Source: Balneolales bacterium ANBcel1
GTDB lineage: Bacteria; Bacteroidota; Rhodothermia; Balneolales; Natronogracilivirgulaceae
Assembly (NCBI GenBank): GCA_029688905.1
Contig: JARULB010000004.1
Coordinates: 248,001 to 312,000 of the forward strand
Length of the DNA stretch: 64,000 nt
Direction: 5' to 3'
This document shows positions 29,137-37,863 of the stretch, in pieces. The number at the start of each line of letters is the position of its first letter. Positions within the stretch are counted from its first letter, which is position 1. The notes beneath the pieces are model-generated. The model searched no databases and was not told where the DNA came from. It was given only the letters and a program-made list of their open reading frames with translations. The translations under genes and the position numbers were made by a program.

Positions 29137-30246
29137 ATGTACAAAGAAATCATTCAGCCACTTTTTTTCCGGCTCGATCCGGAGAAAGCGCATCACCTCG
29201 CCGTCACAGCGGGCGAACGTTTGGCATCCCTGCCTGTTGTTAACCGAATACTGACCAAACGATATATCGGTAAATGGCCCAATCTGGAGCAGTTCTGCCT
29301 TGGAATGCCGTTCCCGCTTCCTGTCGGGGTTGCCGCCGGATTCGATAAAAACGCGCGGCATACTCATCTTCTGCGAGCATCTGGTTTTGGTTTTGCAGAG
29401 TACGGCAGTATTTCCGCACTTTCATCGGTTGGCAATCCTGCACCAAGACTGTTTCGACTACCGTCCGACCGGGGCCTTGTCAATCGCATGGGCTTGAACA
29501 ACGAGGGGGCGGAAACGATATGTCGTCGCATATCAACATTGAAATATCGTTCCCCATATCTTTTTCACCAATTTCCTGTCGGAATCAATATCGCCAAAAC
29601 ACACAGCCCGGAGATAACGGGGGATGCAGCCATCAGAGATTATATTACAAGTTATCTCGAGGCGAAAAGTACTGCCGGATATATTACACTGAACATTTCG
29701 TGTCCCAATACCCGGGAGGGCAAGACATTTGAAGACCGCCATGCACTAAAGGATCTGATTGACGGGGTGAAGGGTGTGGTGGAACCCGAAGATCCTCCTT
29801 TGCTGGTAAAGTTTTCTCCGGATTCTTCCACTAAGGAACTTGATGCCATGCTGGATGTGTGTGAAGAACAGAATGTGAGCGGATATGTGCTATCCAACAC
29901 CTCTGCCGGCCGAGAGGGTCTTGTCACTCCTGAAAAGAATGTTAATGACGCGGGAGCGGGAGGGTTAAGTGGTGCTCCGTTGTTCGAGGGAAACATAGCA
30001 CGCGTTATGCATGTCAGGCGACAAGTTCCAAAATCACGTGTAATTATAGGTTGCGGAGGAATTGACGCACCGGAGAGGGCTGTTCGCGTGTTAAAAGCCG
30101 GTGCCAATCTGCTGCAAGTCTACACCGGATTTATTTATGAAGGCCCGTCACTGCTGCCTTCGATTCACAGCGCCATTTCGGATGCTGTTATCAAAAACGG
30201 CCACAGGTCGATGCGCACATGGCTGGCGCAGCATCATCCGGAATAA
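29137..30246 (+). CDS. pyrD: Dihydroorotate dehydrogenase, class 2-like
   Basis: Oxidises dihydroorotate to orotate in pyrimidine synthesis, normally passing electrons to quinone. The class-2 layout is seen: an N-terminal EIIQPLFFRLDPEKAHH helix for membrane/quinone contact, GVAAGFDKNARH, GLVNRMGLNNEGAE and PVGINIAK. The catalytic-base segment reads NISCPNT, giving Cys189 where class-2 enzymes such as E. coli PyrD have Ser; Cys is the base in class 1. ATG 29137 is preferred over TTG 29134. Length of 369 residues is normal. Confidence 0.94.
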   Translation: MYKEIIQPLFFRLDPEKAHHLAVTAGERLASLPVVNRILTKRYIGKWPNLEQFCLGMPFPLPVGVAAGFDKNARHTHLLRASGFGFAEYGSISALSSVGNPAPRLFRLPSDRGLVNRMGLNNEGAETICRRISTLKYRSPYLFHQFPVGINIAKTHSPEITGDAAIRDYITSYLEAKSTAGYITLNISCPNTREGKTFEDRHALKDLIDGVKGVVEPEDPPLLVKFSPDSSTKELDAMLDVCEEQNVSGYVLSNTSAGREGLVTPEKNVNDAGAGGLSGAPLFEGNIARVMHVRRQVPKSRVIIGCGGIDAPERAVRVLKAGANLLQVYTGFIYEGPSLLPSIHSAISDAVIKNGHRSMRTWLAQHHPE

Positions 30247-30281
30247 TCGACTTTCACCTCACTTCCGCCCGACGGTGTATG

Positions 30282-33200
30282 TCACTCTTCCTCGACGGCA
30301 GCCTGACCGGCGTCACTTGATTGCGAGCGTGGCTCGAATTCCAGATGGTACTCGCATTGTGCCGGAACAGAGACCCCGAATACCGCAGGTGGATTGAACC
30401 GCAGGTGTTCGTGCACGGCTCTTCGCAAACCTTCGAGAAACTCACCGGCATCGCTTTCATCTGACGCGGACCCTTGCTCGTCCCTTGTATCGGGCTCCCC
30501 TTCCACCGATACCGGCTCCTGTCCGGACTCCAAACCGCCGACCTCACTGCTCACATCTCCCGTTTCAATCACAGCCGCCGTATCTGCAACCGCTTCTGTT
30601 TCTTGCGCTAACGAATCCCGTTCCGTAACTCCATCCGGAACCACAGCTGATTGTTCGAGCGTATCCGGCGGGTTGCCAAGCGTGTCTGCTACCGGATCCG
30701 GATTTTCACGCAACGCTTCCACGTTTTCCTCATCGTTGCTATCGGTGGTGCCAGGCTCAAGAAGACCATGCGCGGATTCGCTCAAATCAATATCGGCAAA
30801 ATCAATCTCGACGGGACTTCCCTCTGGGTCGATCAACACAGAAAGCGTCACAGAACCTCGAATCAGGTAGGCATCGATCACATCCTGCAAGCCGCTCTGT
30901 TCGAGAGTTGCATCAAAACCACCAATGATTTCCGGCTTGCTCTCAAGTTCTCCGCATTCATGTACGCGATCCGGATCCACCATTATGGATATGGCCCTAT
31001 CCGCGTCAATTTCTCTTGCCAGTTCGGTTACCACCCTCCGCCGGGGAAAGTCCGGATAATTACTTTGCAAAATAAACACCGCCACTCGCGCACTGTCCCA
31101 ATAAGCGCCCTCATAGGGGAACCATTCACTGAAGTCGGGCTCCTGCAGCTCTTTCGAAAGAATATCCCGAAACAGCTCCTCTGTGGTTACACCGGCAACC
31201 GCTTCCTCTGCAGCTTCTTCGTCCTTTTCGTCCATTTGACGGGAATCGGACTCATCGGCTTCATGAGCTTCTTCTGTAGCTTCGGCGTAATCTGTAGTAT
31301 CCTCCGGTTCTTCAGCAGCCAGGAGGGTGTCCGCCTGGAGATTTTCGGAGACTTCCTGCGCATCAGCGGACCGGTACGGATCGCTATTAGCGCTTTCCAG
31401 AAGCCGACCACGTTCCGTCCGGCGATTTTGAGTACCATTTGCAGTTTCCGTTTCACTGTCGCGATATTCTTCCGGATCTCCAGCATCGTTCTGCGATTCC
31501 GTTTCTTCACCTGCTCCATCATCCTGAAGTCCACCTGAAGATCCGGTTTCGGAGGTATCTGTCACTGCAGGCTCTATCGTATATGCGTTGACCATCTCCA
31601 TAAAGGTGGTATCGGCCAGCATTGCCTGGATAGACTCGTTCATCGATTCCCGTGTCGCACGTTCCTGACGCCAGATTGATTCCACGGTCGAAAGTTCATA
31701 GAGGTTAAAGTTATACTGTTCATCCTGCCTTGCCACGGCCACATACTCATTGACGGCCCGGTACAAAGCGTCCGCAGCTTTTTCAAAATCGGGATATGCT
31801 ACGACAAACCTTCGCAACTGTTCCGCCCTTTTCATCGGATCCTCATATGACAAAATGCGGTTATACACTTGTGAAAGGCTGTCTTCACGGCTCATCTCCT
31901 CCTCCGGAATCTCCAGATCCAGCATATAGCGGTCGGACATTCTCCGGGCAAAGATGGTACCGGGGTAGAAATCCGTCAGCTGCATGGCATACTGGAGGGC
32001 CTGCACAGTATCGCCGGCGGCGTGATAGAGTTCCGAAAGAGAGTAAATGGCCTGAGGGGCCAGTTCGGAATCCGGAAATCTCCCCATCACGCTTCGGAAA
32101 TACGTTGCGGCACTATCGGGCATTGCAAGAGATGTAAAAAACACATTTCCGATCTCATATTCATAGGATGCAATCCTGTGGCGTGTTTCCTGCTGCTCTT
32201 CTTCGGTAAAAGGCACCCCTGAAAGGTCAATCTGGATGGTCGGAGCTTGTCGTTCGGCCATTTCCTGCAGCACTTCATCGACATCTTCCACCTCTTCTCC
32301 CCCCTCTTCGGCCTGCCGCACAATATTAACCCGCACCATATCCATCCTCCTCCAGTCATCCACCAGGGCCCTCTGCCCCCAGTAAGCCTGAAACGCCTGT
32401 GACATCTGCTGCATGATCTGGGGATTAAGGTGGTTCAAAAAACCGTTATCGGTGTGCTCGTCGGCCTGTGCTCCCGCCTCTTCAATTCCATCTACCGAGA
32501 CCATACGGGCGCGGTTCTGTCTGCGGGCCTCCTCCTCCATTTCGGCGATTTGTTGTGCCCGTACTTCCGCGATGACCGAATCGCGCTCCTCCGGCGACAA
32601 CGAACCAAGCCACAGCAGGCTGTCAAGATGGTGGACCTCCGCCTTCAACCGGGAATATTCACCAAAGGAACTGGCCATAATATCCGCGTCAAAGTTTTCG
32701 GGCAGGAGCCGGCGGTTGGTGGCCTGCTGGGCTGAAGAGTCATAATAGGCGGCCGCAAGAGTATAATCCTGGTAAAAATCGCGATAGATTTCAGCCAGGC
32801 CGTAGTAGATACGCGACTGTAGCTCCGGCGGGGGGGTCATCGTACGGTGTTCAAAAATGTACTCGTACCTTCTTTTTGCGGCGGTATAACTGGCCTGCTC
32901 CTGCAATGTCCTTGCAATTTCATATTCAATGGCTGCCATATACCCGAAGTGCCGGTCATCCCGGCTCATGGATGAAAAGTGGTCATAGGCCCATTCGAGG
33001 TCCCCGCGTAGTCGTGCAACCACGCCCATTTTTCGTTCCGCGTGATAGAGCAGGTCATAGTTCTGATTGGAACGATGTGTGGCTTTGGCATACGATTCAA
33101 AAGCTTCATCAAAACGCTCCAGTTTTTCCAGAATCTGGCCGTGCAGGAAGTAGGCCCTCATTCTCATGTCCCGTTCACCGATCTCAGGGAGAGCTTCCGC

Positions 33201-33803
33201 CATATACACTTCGGCGTCCTCATACTCACCGCGCAGAACATACATCTGTGCGATGAGCAGTTTGACACCTGCTTCAATTTTCGGATCCCAGTCGAGCTCG
33301 GAGGAGAACAGTCGCGACTGGAGGAAGTTGATGCCTTCGGAATAGTTTTCCATCTCCAGCGCGGCCTTGCCTCTCCACATGATAGCCTCCTGCCTGAGCG
33401 TTGGATCGGTAGTCGATGCCAGCAATTCCACAAATTTCTGATCCGCCGAGAAATACTGCTGGCGGTAGTAAAACGACATGCCTATGATTTTAATGGCATT
33501 ATCCACCCATCGGGATTGTGGATGAAACCTGATGACGTCGGCGGCTTTCTCTGCGGCGTGAGCGAAATCATTTTGACCCGCCTGCCGCGGTGTGACGTGC
33601 ACCCTGATGGGCCGCTCGGGATTTATCTCGACGGTCTGCTGCTCCTGCGTCTCCAGTCCGCGCTCAAAACTGGTTTTGGCATTGTAGTAGGTATTGAAAT
33701 AGGCGTTGAAATCTCTCCAGGAGCTCCGCAATGTTGTGGAACAACTCTGCATAAAAAGTGAAAGCAGGAGCAAGGTTCCAAAAAGCCTGACCAGTCGAAT
33801 CAT
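30282..33803 (-). CDS. Large TPR lipoprotein, PorW/SprE-like
   Basis: Resembles the PorW/SprE lipoproteins of gliding and type IX secretion, but identification is tentative. The lipobox is FMQSC (Cys21), followed by FNAYFNTYYNAKTSFERG. Tetratricopeptide-like helices fill about residues 75-370 and 560-720. Two long acidic, low-complexity stretches follow (about 765-890 and 1010-1117). Between and after them are pieces resembling a TonB C-terminal domain: ECGELESKPEIIGGFD...SVTLSVLIDPEGSP, then LRRAVHEHLRFNPPAVFGVSVPAQCEYHLEFEP at the very end. No other type IX genes lie nearby. pyk is upstream on the same strand, 20 bases away. Confidence 0.75.
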   Translation of the reverse strand: MIRLVRLFGTLLLLSLFMQSCSTTLRSSWRDFNAYFNTYYNAKTSFERGLETQEQQTVEINPERPIRVHVTPRQAGQNDFAHAAEKAADVIRFHPQSRWVDNAIKIIGMSFYYRQQYFSADQKFVELLASTTDPTLRQEAIMWRGKAALEMENYSEGINFLQSRLFSSELDWDPKIEAGVKLLIAQMYVLRGEYEDAEVYMAEALPEIGERDMRMRAYFLHGQILEKLERFDEAFESYAKATHRSNQNYDLLYHAERKMGVVARLRGDLEWAYDHFSSMSRDDRHFGYMAAIEYEIARTLQEQASYTAAKRRYEYIFEHRTMTPPPELQSRIYYGLAEIYRDFYQDYTLAAAYYDSSAQQATNRRLLPENFDADIMASSFGEYSRLKAEVHHLDSLLWLGSLSPEERDSVIAEVRAQQIAEMEEEARRQNRARMVSVDGIEEAGAQADEHTDNGFLNHLNPQIMQQMSQAFQAYWGQRALVDDWRRMDMVRVNIVRQAEEGGEEVEDVDEVLQEMAERQAPTIQIDLSGVPFTEEEQQETRHRIASYEYEIGNVFFTSLAMPDSAATYFRSVMGRFPDSELAPQAIYSLSELYHAAGDTVQALQYAMQLTDFYPGTIFARRMSDRYMLDLEIPEEEMSREDSLSQVYNRILSYEDPMKRAEQLRRFVVAYPDFEKAADALYRAVNEYVAVARQDEQYNFNLYELSTVESIWRQERATRESMNESIQAMLADTTFMEMVNAYTIEPAVTDTSETGSSGGLQDDGAGEETESQNDAGDPEEYRDSETETANGTQNRRTERGRLLESANSDPYRSADAQEVSENLQADTLLAAEEPEDTTDYAEATEEAHEADESDSRQMDEKDEEAAEEAVAGVTTEELFRDILSKELQEPDFSEWFPYEGAYWDSARVAVFILQSNYPDFPRRRVVTELAREIDADRAISIMVDPDRVHECGELESKPEIIGGFDATLEQSGLQDVIDAYLIRGSVTLSVLIDPEGSPVEIDFADIDLSESAHGLLEPGTTDSNDEENVEALRENPDPVADTLGNPPDTLEQSAVVPDGVTERDSLAQETEAVADTAAVIETGDVSSEVGGLESGQEPVSVEGEPDTRDEQGSASDESDAGEFLEGLRRAVHEHLRFNPPAVFGVSVPAQCEYHLEFEPRSQSSDAGQAAVEEE

Positions 33804-33823
33804 GTGTGTGCTTGCCGTGTTTC

Positions 33824-35257
33824 CTACTCGATGGTACTGACCTTGATCATGTTGGTGCTTCCCCGTTTGGTTATGGGCATTCCCGTGGCAACTACCACAC
33901 GATTTCCCATTTGCACCAGGCCGGCATCTTTCAGGTACTCTTCTATGCGTTTAACGCTGACATCCGTGTTGAAAATCTTGTCCAGCTGCACCGGGGTTAC
34001 ACCCCAGACCAGCATCAGCTGCCGGCGTACTTCAACGCTTTCCGTAAATGCTATAACGGGAACCTTTGGCCGAAATTTTGCAATCCTTCGTGCGGTTGTT
34101 CCGGAGTGGGTAATGGTAGCGATCGCTTTGGCCTCTACGGCTTCACCGATCGTCACGCAGGAGTAGCTCAATGATTCTACTACCTGTTTTTCTCGCCACT
34201 CCGGCTGCACAAATTCCAGGGTTTGATAAATTTTAGGTGCCTTTGCCTCAATATTGCGGCAGATCTTGTCCATATGCTGCACCGCCTCAATCGGGAAATT
34301 TCCGGCTGCCGTTTCGCCGGAAAGCATCACGGCATCGGTCCCGTCCAGTACGGCATTGGCCACATCGGAACTTTCGGCACGGGTGGGCCGGGGGTTGTTC
34401 ATCATCGACTCGAGCATCTGCGTAGCGGTGATCACCGGTTTGCCCGAGATTTTGCATCGGTTGATGATATCTTTTTGAATCAGGGGAACCCGTTCGCTTG
34501 CGATTTCGATACCAAGGTCACCGCGGGCCACCATGATGCCATCGGCCTGTTCGATGATATCGTCGATTTCATTAAGTGCTTCCGGCTTCTCGATTTTTGC
34601 TATGATTCCGGCGTTGCTCCCCTGCACACGTACTTTGGATATCAGGCTCTGAACATCGGCCGCAGACCGGACAAATGAGATAGCGACAAAATCAACGCCT
34701 TGCTCCAGACCGAACTTCAGGTCGGCTTCGTCTTTTTCGGTAATTGCCGAAATGGAGGTTTTAACATCCGGCAGGTTGACCCCTTTTCGGGGTTTGAGAA
34801 ATCCACCGTTTATTACACGTGCCGTTATATCGCCATCCGATATTTTCACGATCCGCAGCTCCATCAGTCCGTCATCCATGAGGATGGTATTCCCCTGTTT
34901 GACATCCTGCGCCAGATTAGGGTAGTCTATGGGGATGATTTCACTGTCTCCCTCAACATCATCCGGGGTCAGTTTGACGTAAGAATGGGTTTCCAGCACG
35001 GCTCCTTCACCCTTCATGCGTCCCACACGAATTTTTGGGCCCTGCAGGTCCATCAGAATGGGGATAGTGACATCCAGGCGCTCCGATATGCGGCGAATAT
35101 TGTCAATGTTTCTCTTGTGGACCTCGTGATTGCCGTGGGAAAAATTCAGACGCACGACATTCAACCCGCCCCGTATCAGTTTTTCGATCATTTCGGGGGA
35201 GTTGGTGCTCGGGCCGATGGTACAGACCAGTTTCGTCCTTCGGGTGCTTACTTCCAT
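33824..35257 (-). CDS. pyk: Pyruvate kinase
   Basis: Makes pyruvate and ATP from phosphoenolpyruvate in glycolysis. It contains TKLVCTIGPSTNSPEMIEKL, VRLNFSHGNHE, MDLQGPKIRVG, the metal/substrate segment MVARGDLGIEI and TQMLESMMNNPRPTRAESSD, then SGETAAGNFP. The C-terminal effector domain ends normally at 477 residues. It is 20 bases upstream of the TPR lipoprotein gene in transcription order, so the two probably share a transcript. Confidence 0.97.
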   Translation of the reverse strand: MEVSTRRTKLVCTIGPSTNSPEMIEKLIRGGLNVVRLNFSHGNHEVHKRNIDNIRRISERLDVTIPILMDLQGPKIRVGRMKGEGAVLETHSYVKLTPDDVEGDSEIIPIDYPNLAQDVKQGNTILMDDGLMELRIVKISDGDITARVINGGFLKPRKGVNLPDVKTSISAITEKDEADLKFGLEQGVDFVAISFVRSAADVQSLISKVRVQGSNAGIIAKIEKPEALNEIDDIIEQADGIMVARGDLGIEIASERVPLIQKDIINRCKISGKPVITATQMLESMMNNPRPTRAESSDVANAVLDGTDAVMLSGETAAGNFPIEAVQHMDKICRNIEAKAPKIYQTLEFVQPEWREKQVVESLSYSCVTIGEAVEAKAIATITHSGTTARRIAKFRPKVPVIAFTESVEVRRQLMLVWGVTPVQLDKIFNTDVSVKRIEEYLKDAGLVQMGNRVVVATGMPITKRGSTNMIKVSTIE

Positions 35258-35428
35258 AGTGTGCGGATCAACTTTCTGGATATAACATTTCTGTGCCTTG
35301 CCGCAAAGATAAGAACTTTATGCATGCCAAGTTAACAGGGATATTACAAGCACCTGTACTCTGCTGATCGAGGGAACATCAGCCGGATCATAATCGGCCG
35401 CCGCGCACAGCAAGTTGCACATATCGGC

Positions 35429-35466
35429 AAAAAAAAAGGCCACCGGATTACATCCGATGGCCTTTT
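35429..35466 (-). terminator. Intrinsic terminator of the SusC/SusD operon
   Basis: AAAAGGCCA (35434-35442) pairs with TGGCCTTTT (35458-35466); inside, CGGA pairs with TCCG around the loop TTACA with one mismatch. On the minus strand it is followed by a T-run (bases 35429-35437 are A on the plus strand). It lies about 20 bases after the stop of the lipoprotein gene at 35485. Confidence 0.85.
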
Positions 35467-35484
35467 CAAAAGTAACAGAAAAGG

Positions 35485-36336
35485 TTATTCGTCGAGTGAA
35501 ACGACCACGGCCCACTCAAATACCGAACCATTCTGAGTATAAACCACATCCAGCGACAGGGCCTGGCTGTCGAAGTTATACGTGCCGGAAACTGCTGCTC
35601 CGAGATCGAAGACATGGGATTCATCGGCACCTACCACTGTACCACCGGAGGTTACGTTGAAAGCCCAGGGGATTCCAACACCGAACAGGTCACCGGCGCC
35701 TGTAAAGTCGGAGATCTCGAAGAAGTAGAGATCGCCACCCACATCGATGCCGCCATCCGGTTTGGCAATGGTCACTTCTGCATCCGCGGGAGAGAAGCCT
35801 ACCCTGCTGCCGACATAAGTGCCGACCGGGATGTCAACAAACCCTTCAAGGGAGAGATCAAAGGTTGTAAAGAGCTCTCCCCGGCCGGGCAGGACTTCAC
35901 GACCCGAGGCCGATTCGGCTTCAACAAGCTGGATCGAAAGCTGTCTGCCGTCAACGGCGTCAAAGTCAATAGCGACAAACAGCGTATCGCGGTCGATGCT
36001 GGTTTCTTCCGCATCATAGAAGATGGTTGAGGTACCACCTTCTGCGGAGAAGCCGCCACGCACATTGCCATCGGTGTCAACGATAGTGAAATCTTCGCCG
36101 TAAACCGCATCTCCACCGAAGGAGACGGTATAATCCACATCTTCCTCGATGGTTGTCGGCAACTGGACGATGACGTTTACAACGCTTTCAGGTGCCCCTA
36201 CGGCAGTTTCAGCTTGAAAGCGTACATAAGGTCCGATTTGTTCTCCCATTTCATTTACCGGGTTGTCGACATTCTCACAACCGGCATAAATGAGGAGAGC
36301 CAACCCCATGATTAACGTTATTTTTAAATATTTCAT
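35485..36336 (-). CDS. Lipoprotein of a SusCD operon, Calx-beta-like repeats
   Basis: Probable surface lipoprotein, third gene after susC and susD. The lipobox is IYAGC (Cys20). The sequence is Gly/Asp/Val-rich and beta-strand-like. Residues 45-125 (VVNVIVQLPTTIEEDVDYTV, GEDFTIV, DTLFVAIDFDAVDG) resemble Calx-beta or DUF4843-type domains that often accompany SusD proteins. The C-terminal half (from GTYVGSRVG) looks like a second beta domain with few charged residues. It starts 30 bases after susD. No enzyme motif was found; ligand binding is the likely role. Confidence 0.72.
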   Translation of the reverse strand: MKYLKITLIMGLALLIYAGCENVDNPVNEMGEQIGPYVRFQAETAVGAPESVVNVIVQLPTTIEEDVDYTVSFGGDAVYGEDFTIVDTDGNVRGGFSAEGGTSTIFYDAEETSIDRDTLFVAIDFDAVDGRQLSIQLVEAESASGREVLPGRGELFTTFDLSLEGFVDIPVGTYVGSRVGFSPADAEVTIAKPDGGIDVGGDLYFFEISDFTGAGDLFGVGIPWAFNVTSGGTVVGADESHVFDLGAAVSGTYNFDSQALSLDVVYTQNGSVFEWAVVVSLDE

Positions 36337-36366
36337 AATGATTGTCTCATCTATATAAGTTCAAGA

Positions 36367-37845
36367 TTAGTTTCCTTCAAACCACATCGGCGCATCCAGA
36401 TTCGGCGGGGCCGGGGTATTTGGATTGGAGGACAACTCGGATGGCGGAAGCGGGAAGCGCCGGATGATGTCACCCAGAACTGCCTGCTCGGCTACCGGAA
36501 GATCCGGATACTTGGTTCTTCTCCAATGTGTCCAGTTTTCAGGAGCACGATCGAGAACTTCAATATACTGCTGGGCATGGATGGCGTTTAGTGCCACACC
36601 TTGAGAACCAAAGCTGCCCGGCAACCCGTCAATGTAAGCTTGCTTGTCATCGGCGGCAATGGCACCTGGCTTTCCGTCAAAGAAGTCCAGGGCGGCCTGC
36701 ACTCCCTGCAGATAGCTGGCATGAGCGCCATTGAGGTCACCGGTCAGAGCAAGAAATTCGGCCTCATAGAACCAGACTTCAGCAGCGGGGAGAATACGGC
36801 TGGGCCAGTCCCTTCGGATGATGTTCTGGCTGACCATGGAGGTCTCACTGTTGTTCCAGTTGGCAACCCCGGCGGTTTGGCCGAAATGCTCCGTTGTGGC
36901 TGCGCCGCCGCCATCAGGTGACTGATTATGATCTTCCACCGCCAGTTCGAAGTAGGTGTCGATCCGGGGATCGCCGAGATCTTTCATAAGATCCACCAAA
37001 GTCTCTCCGGCGTAGATAAAGCTGTTGCCGTTCATTGAATTGGTGAAACCACCAAACATGTTATTCAGCCTCCAGACGAGGTTCTCATTGTTGGTTTCAT
37101 CGAAAAACGGAATGGCGGCTTCATCTGCGTTGGTACGGATGAGCGGCTCGTTCAGCAGTGCGGCGATTTGGCTGTCCACACCGGCATCCTGATTGCGGAT
37201 CATCATGAGCGTGCGGAGTTTCAGGGAGTTGGCGAATTTTTCCCACTGCTCCATATCACCACCAAAGATGAGGTCTCCATCATCCACACCCGGCAAGCCA
37301 TCGGGATCGATCATCGCCACGGCATTTTCAAGTGTTTCCACGATACCTCGGAGAATGGTTTCCTGGTCGTCAAATTCGGGATGCGGATAGGTGTCCCCGT
37401 CCAGTGCCTGGGTATAGGGGATATCCTCCCACATGGCTGTGAGCATCCAAAAAAGATAGGATTTGAGGATATCTGCCTGCGCAACTACATTCACGCGGCC
37501 AACTGCGTCAGCATCAGCTCTCATCAGGTCCAGATTTTTAAGGCCTGTGGCATAGAAGTTCACCCAGGTATTTCCTGTTGAAAAGGAGCTGATGATGTAC
37601 CGGTCAGGGTCGATGAATACGCCCGTAGAACCGTTAGATGCCCAGGCATTAATAAAGAATGCCGTTCCGGGCTGGATTTCCATGGCTCTGTTGGATGCCA
37701 CGTTCACAAGAACGGTCGGCAGCAACAGATCGCCAGGAACTTCTGTAGCCCGGTTGGGGTCTTCATTCACATCTAGAAACCCGTCACATGCTGCCATCGA
37801 GAGCAGCAGCAATCCGGTGAGAAGATATACTTTGAATAATTTCAT
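36367..37845 (-). CDS. SusD/RagB-family nutrient-binding lipoprotein
   Basis: Outer-membrane lipoprotein that closes over its SusC barrel and captures substrate. The lipobox MAAC (Cys20) is followed by DGFLDVNEDPN, the usual SusD opening. TPR-like helices include QADILKSYLFWMLTAMWEDIPYTQAL and WEKFANSLKLRTLMM, and the end (QQYIEVLDRAPENWTHWRRTKYPDLP) is typical of the SusD-like_2 branch. Length of 492 residues is normal. It begins 18 bases after the SusC stop. No glycan enzyme is in the operon, so the substrate may be peptide or another compound. Confidence 0.92.
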   Translation of the reverse strand: MKLFKVYLLTGLLLLSMAACDGFLDVNEDPNRATEVPGDLLLPTVLVNVASNRAMEIQPGTAFFINAWASNGSTGVFIDPDRYIISSFSTGNTWVNFYATGLKNLDLMRADADAVGRVNVVAQADILKSYLFWMLTAMWEDIPYTQALDGDTYPHPEFDDQETILRGIVETLENAVAMIDPDGLPGVDDGDLIFGGDMEQWEKFANSLKLRTLMMIRNQDAGVDSQIAALLNEPLIRTNADEAAIPFFDETNNENLVWRLNNMFGGFTNSMNGNSFIYAGETLVDLMKDLGDPRIDTYFELAVEDHNQSPDGGGAATTEHFGQTAGVANWNNSETSMVSQNIIRRDWPSRILPAAEVWFYEAEFLALTGDLNGAHASYLQGVQAALDFFDGKPGAIAADDKQAYIDGLPGSFGSQGVALNAIHAQQYIEVLDRAPENWTHWRRTKYPDLPVAEQAVLGDIIRRFPLPPSELSSNPNTPAPPNLDAPMWFEGN

Positions 37846-37863
37846 AATAGATACACTTATGGA

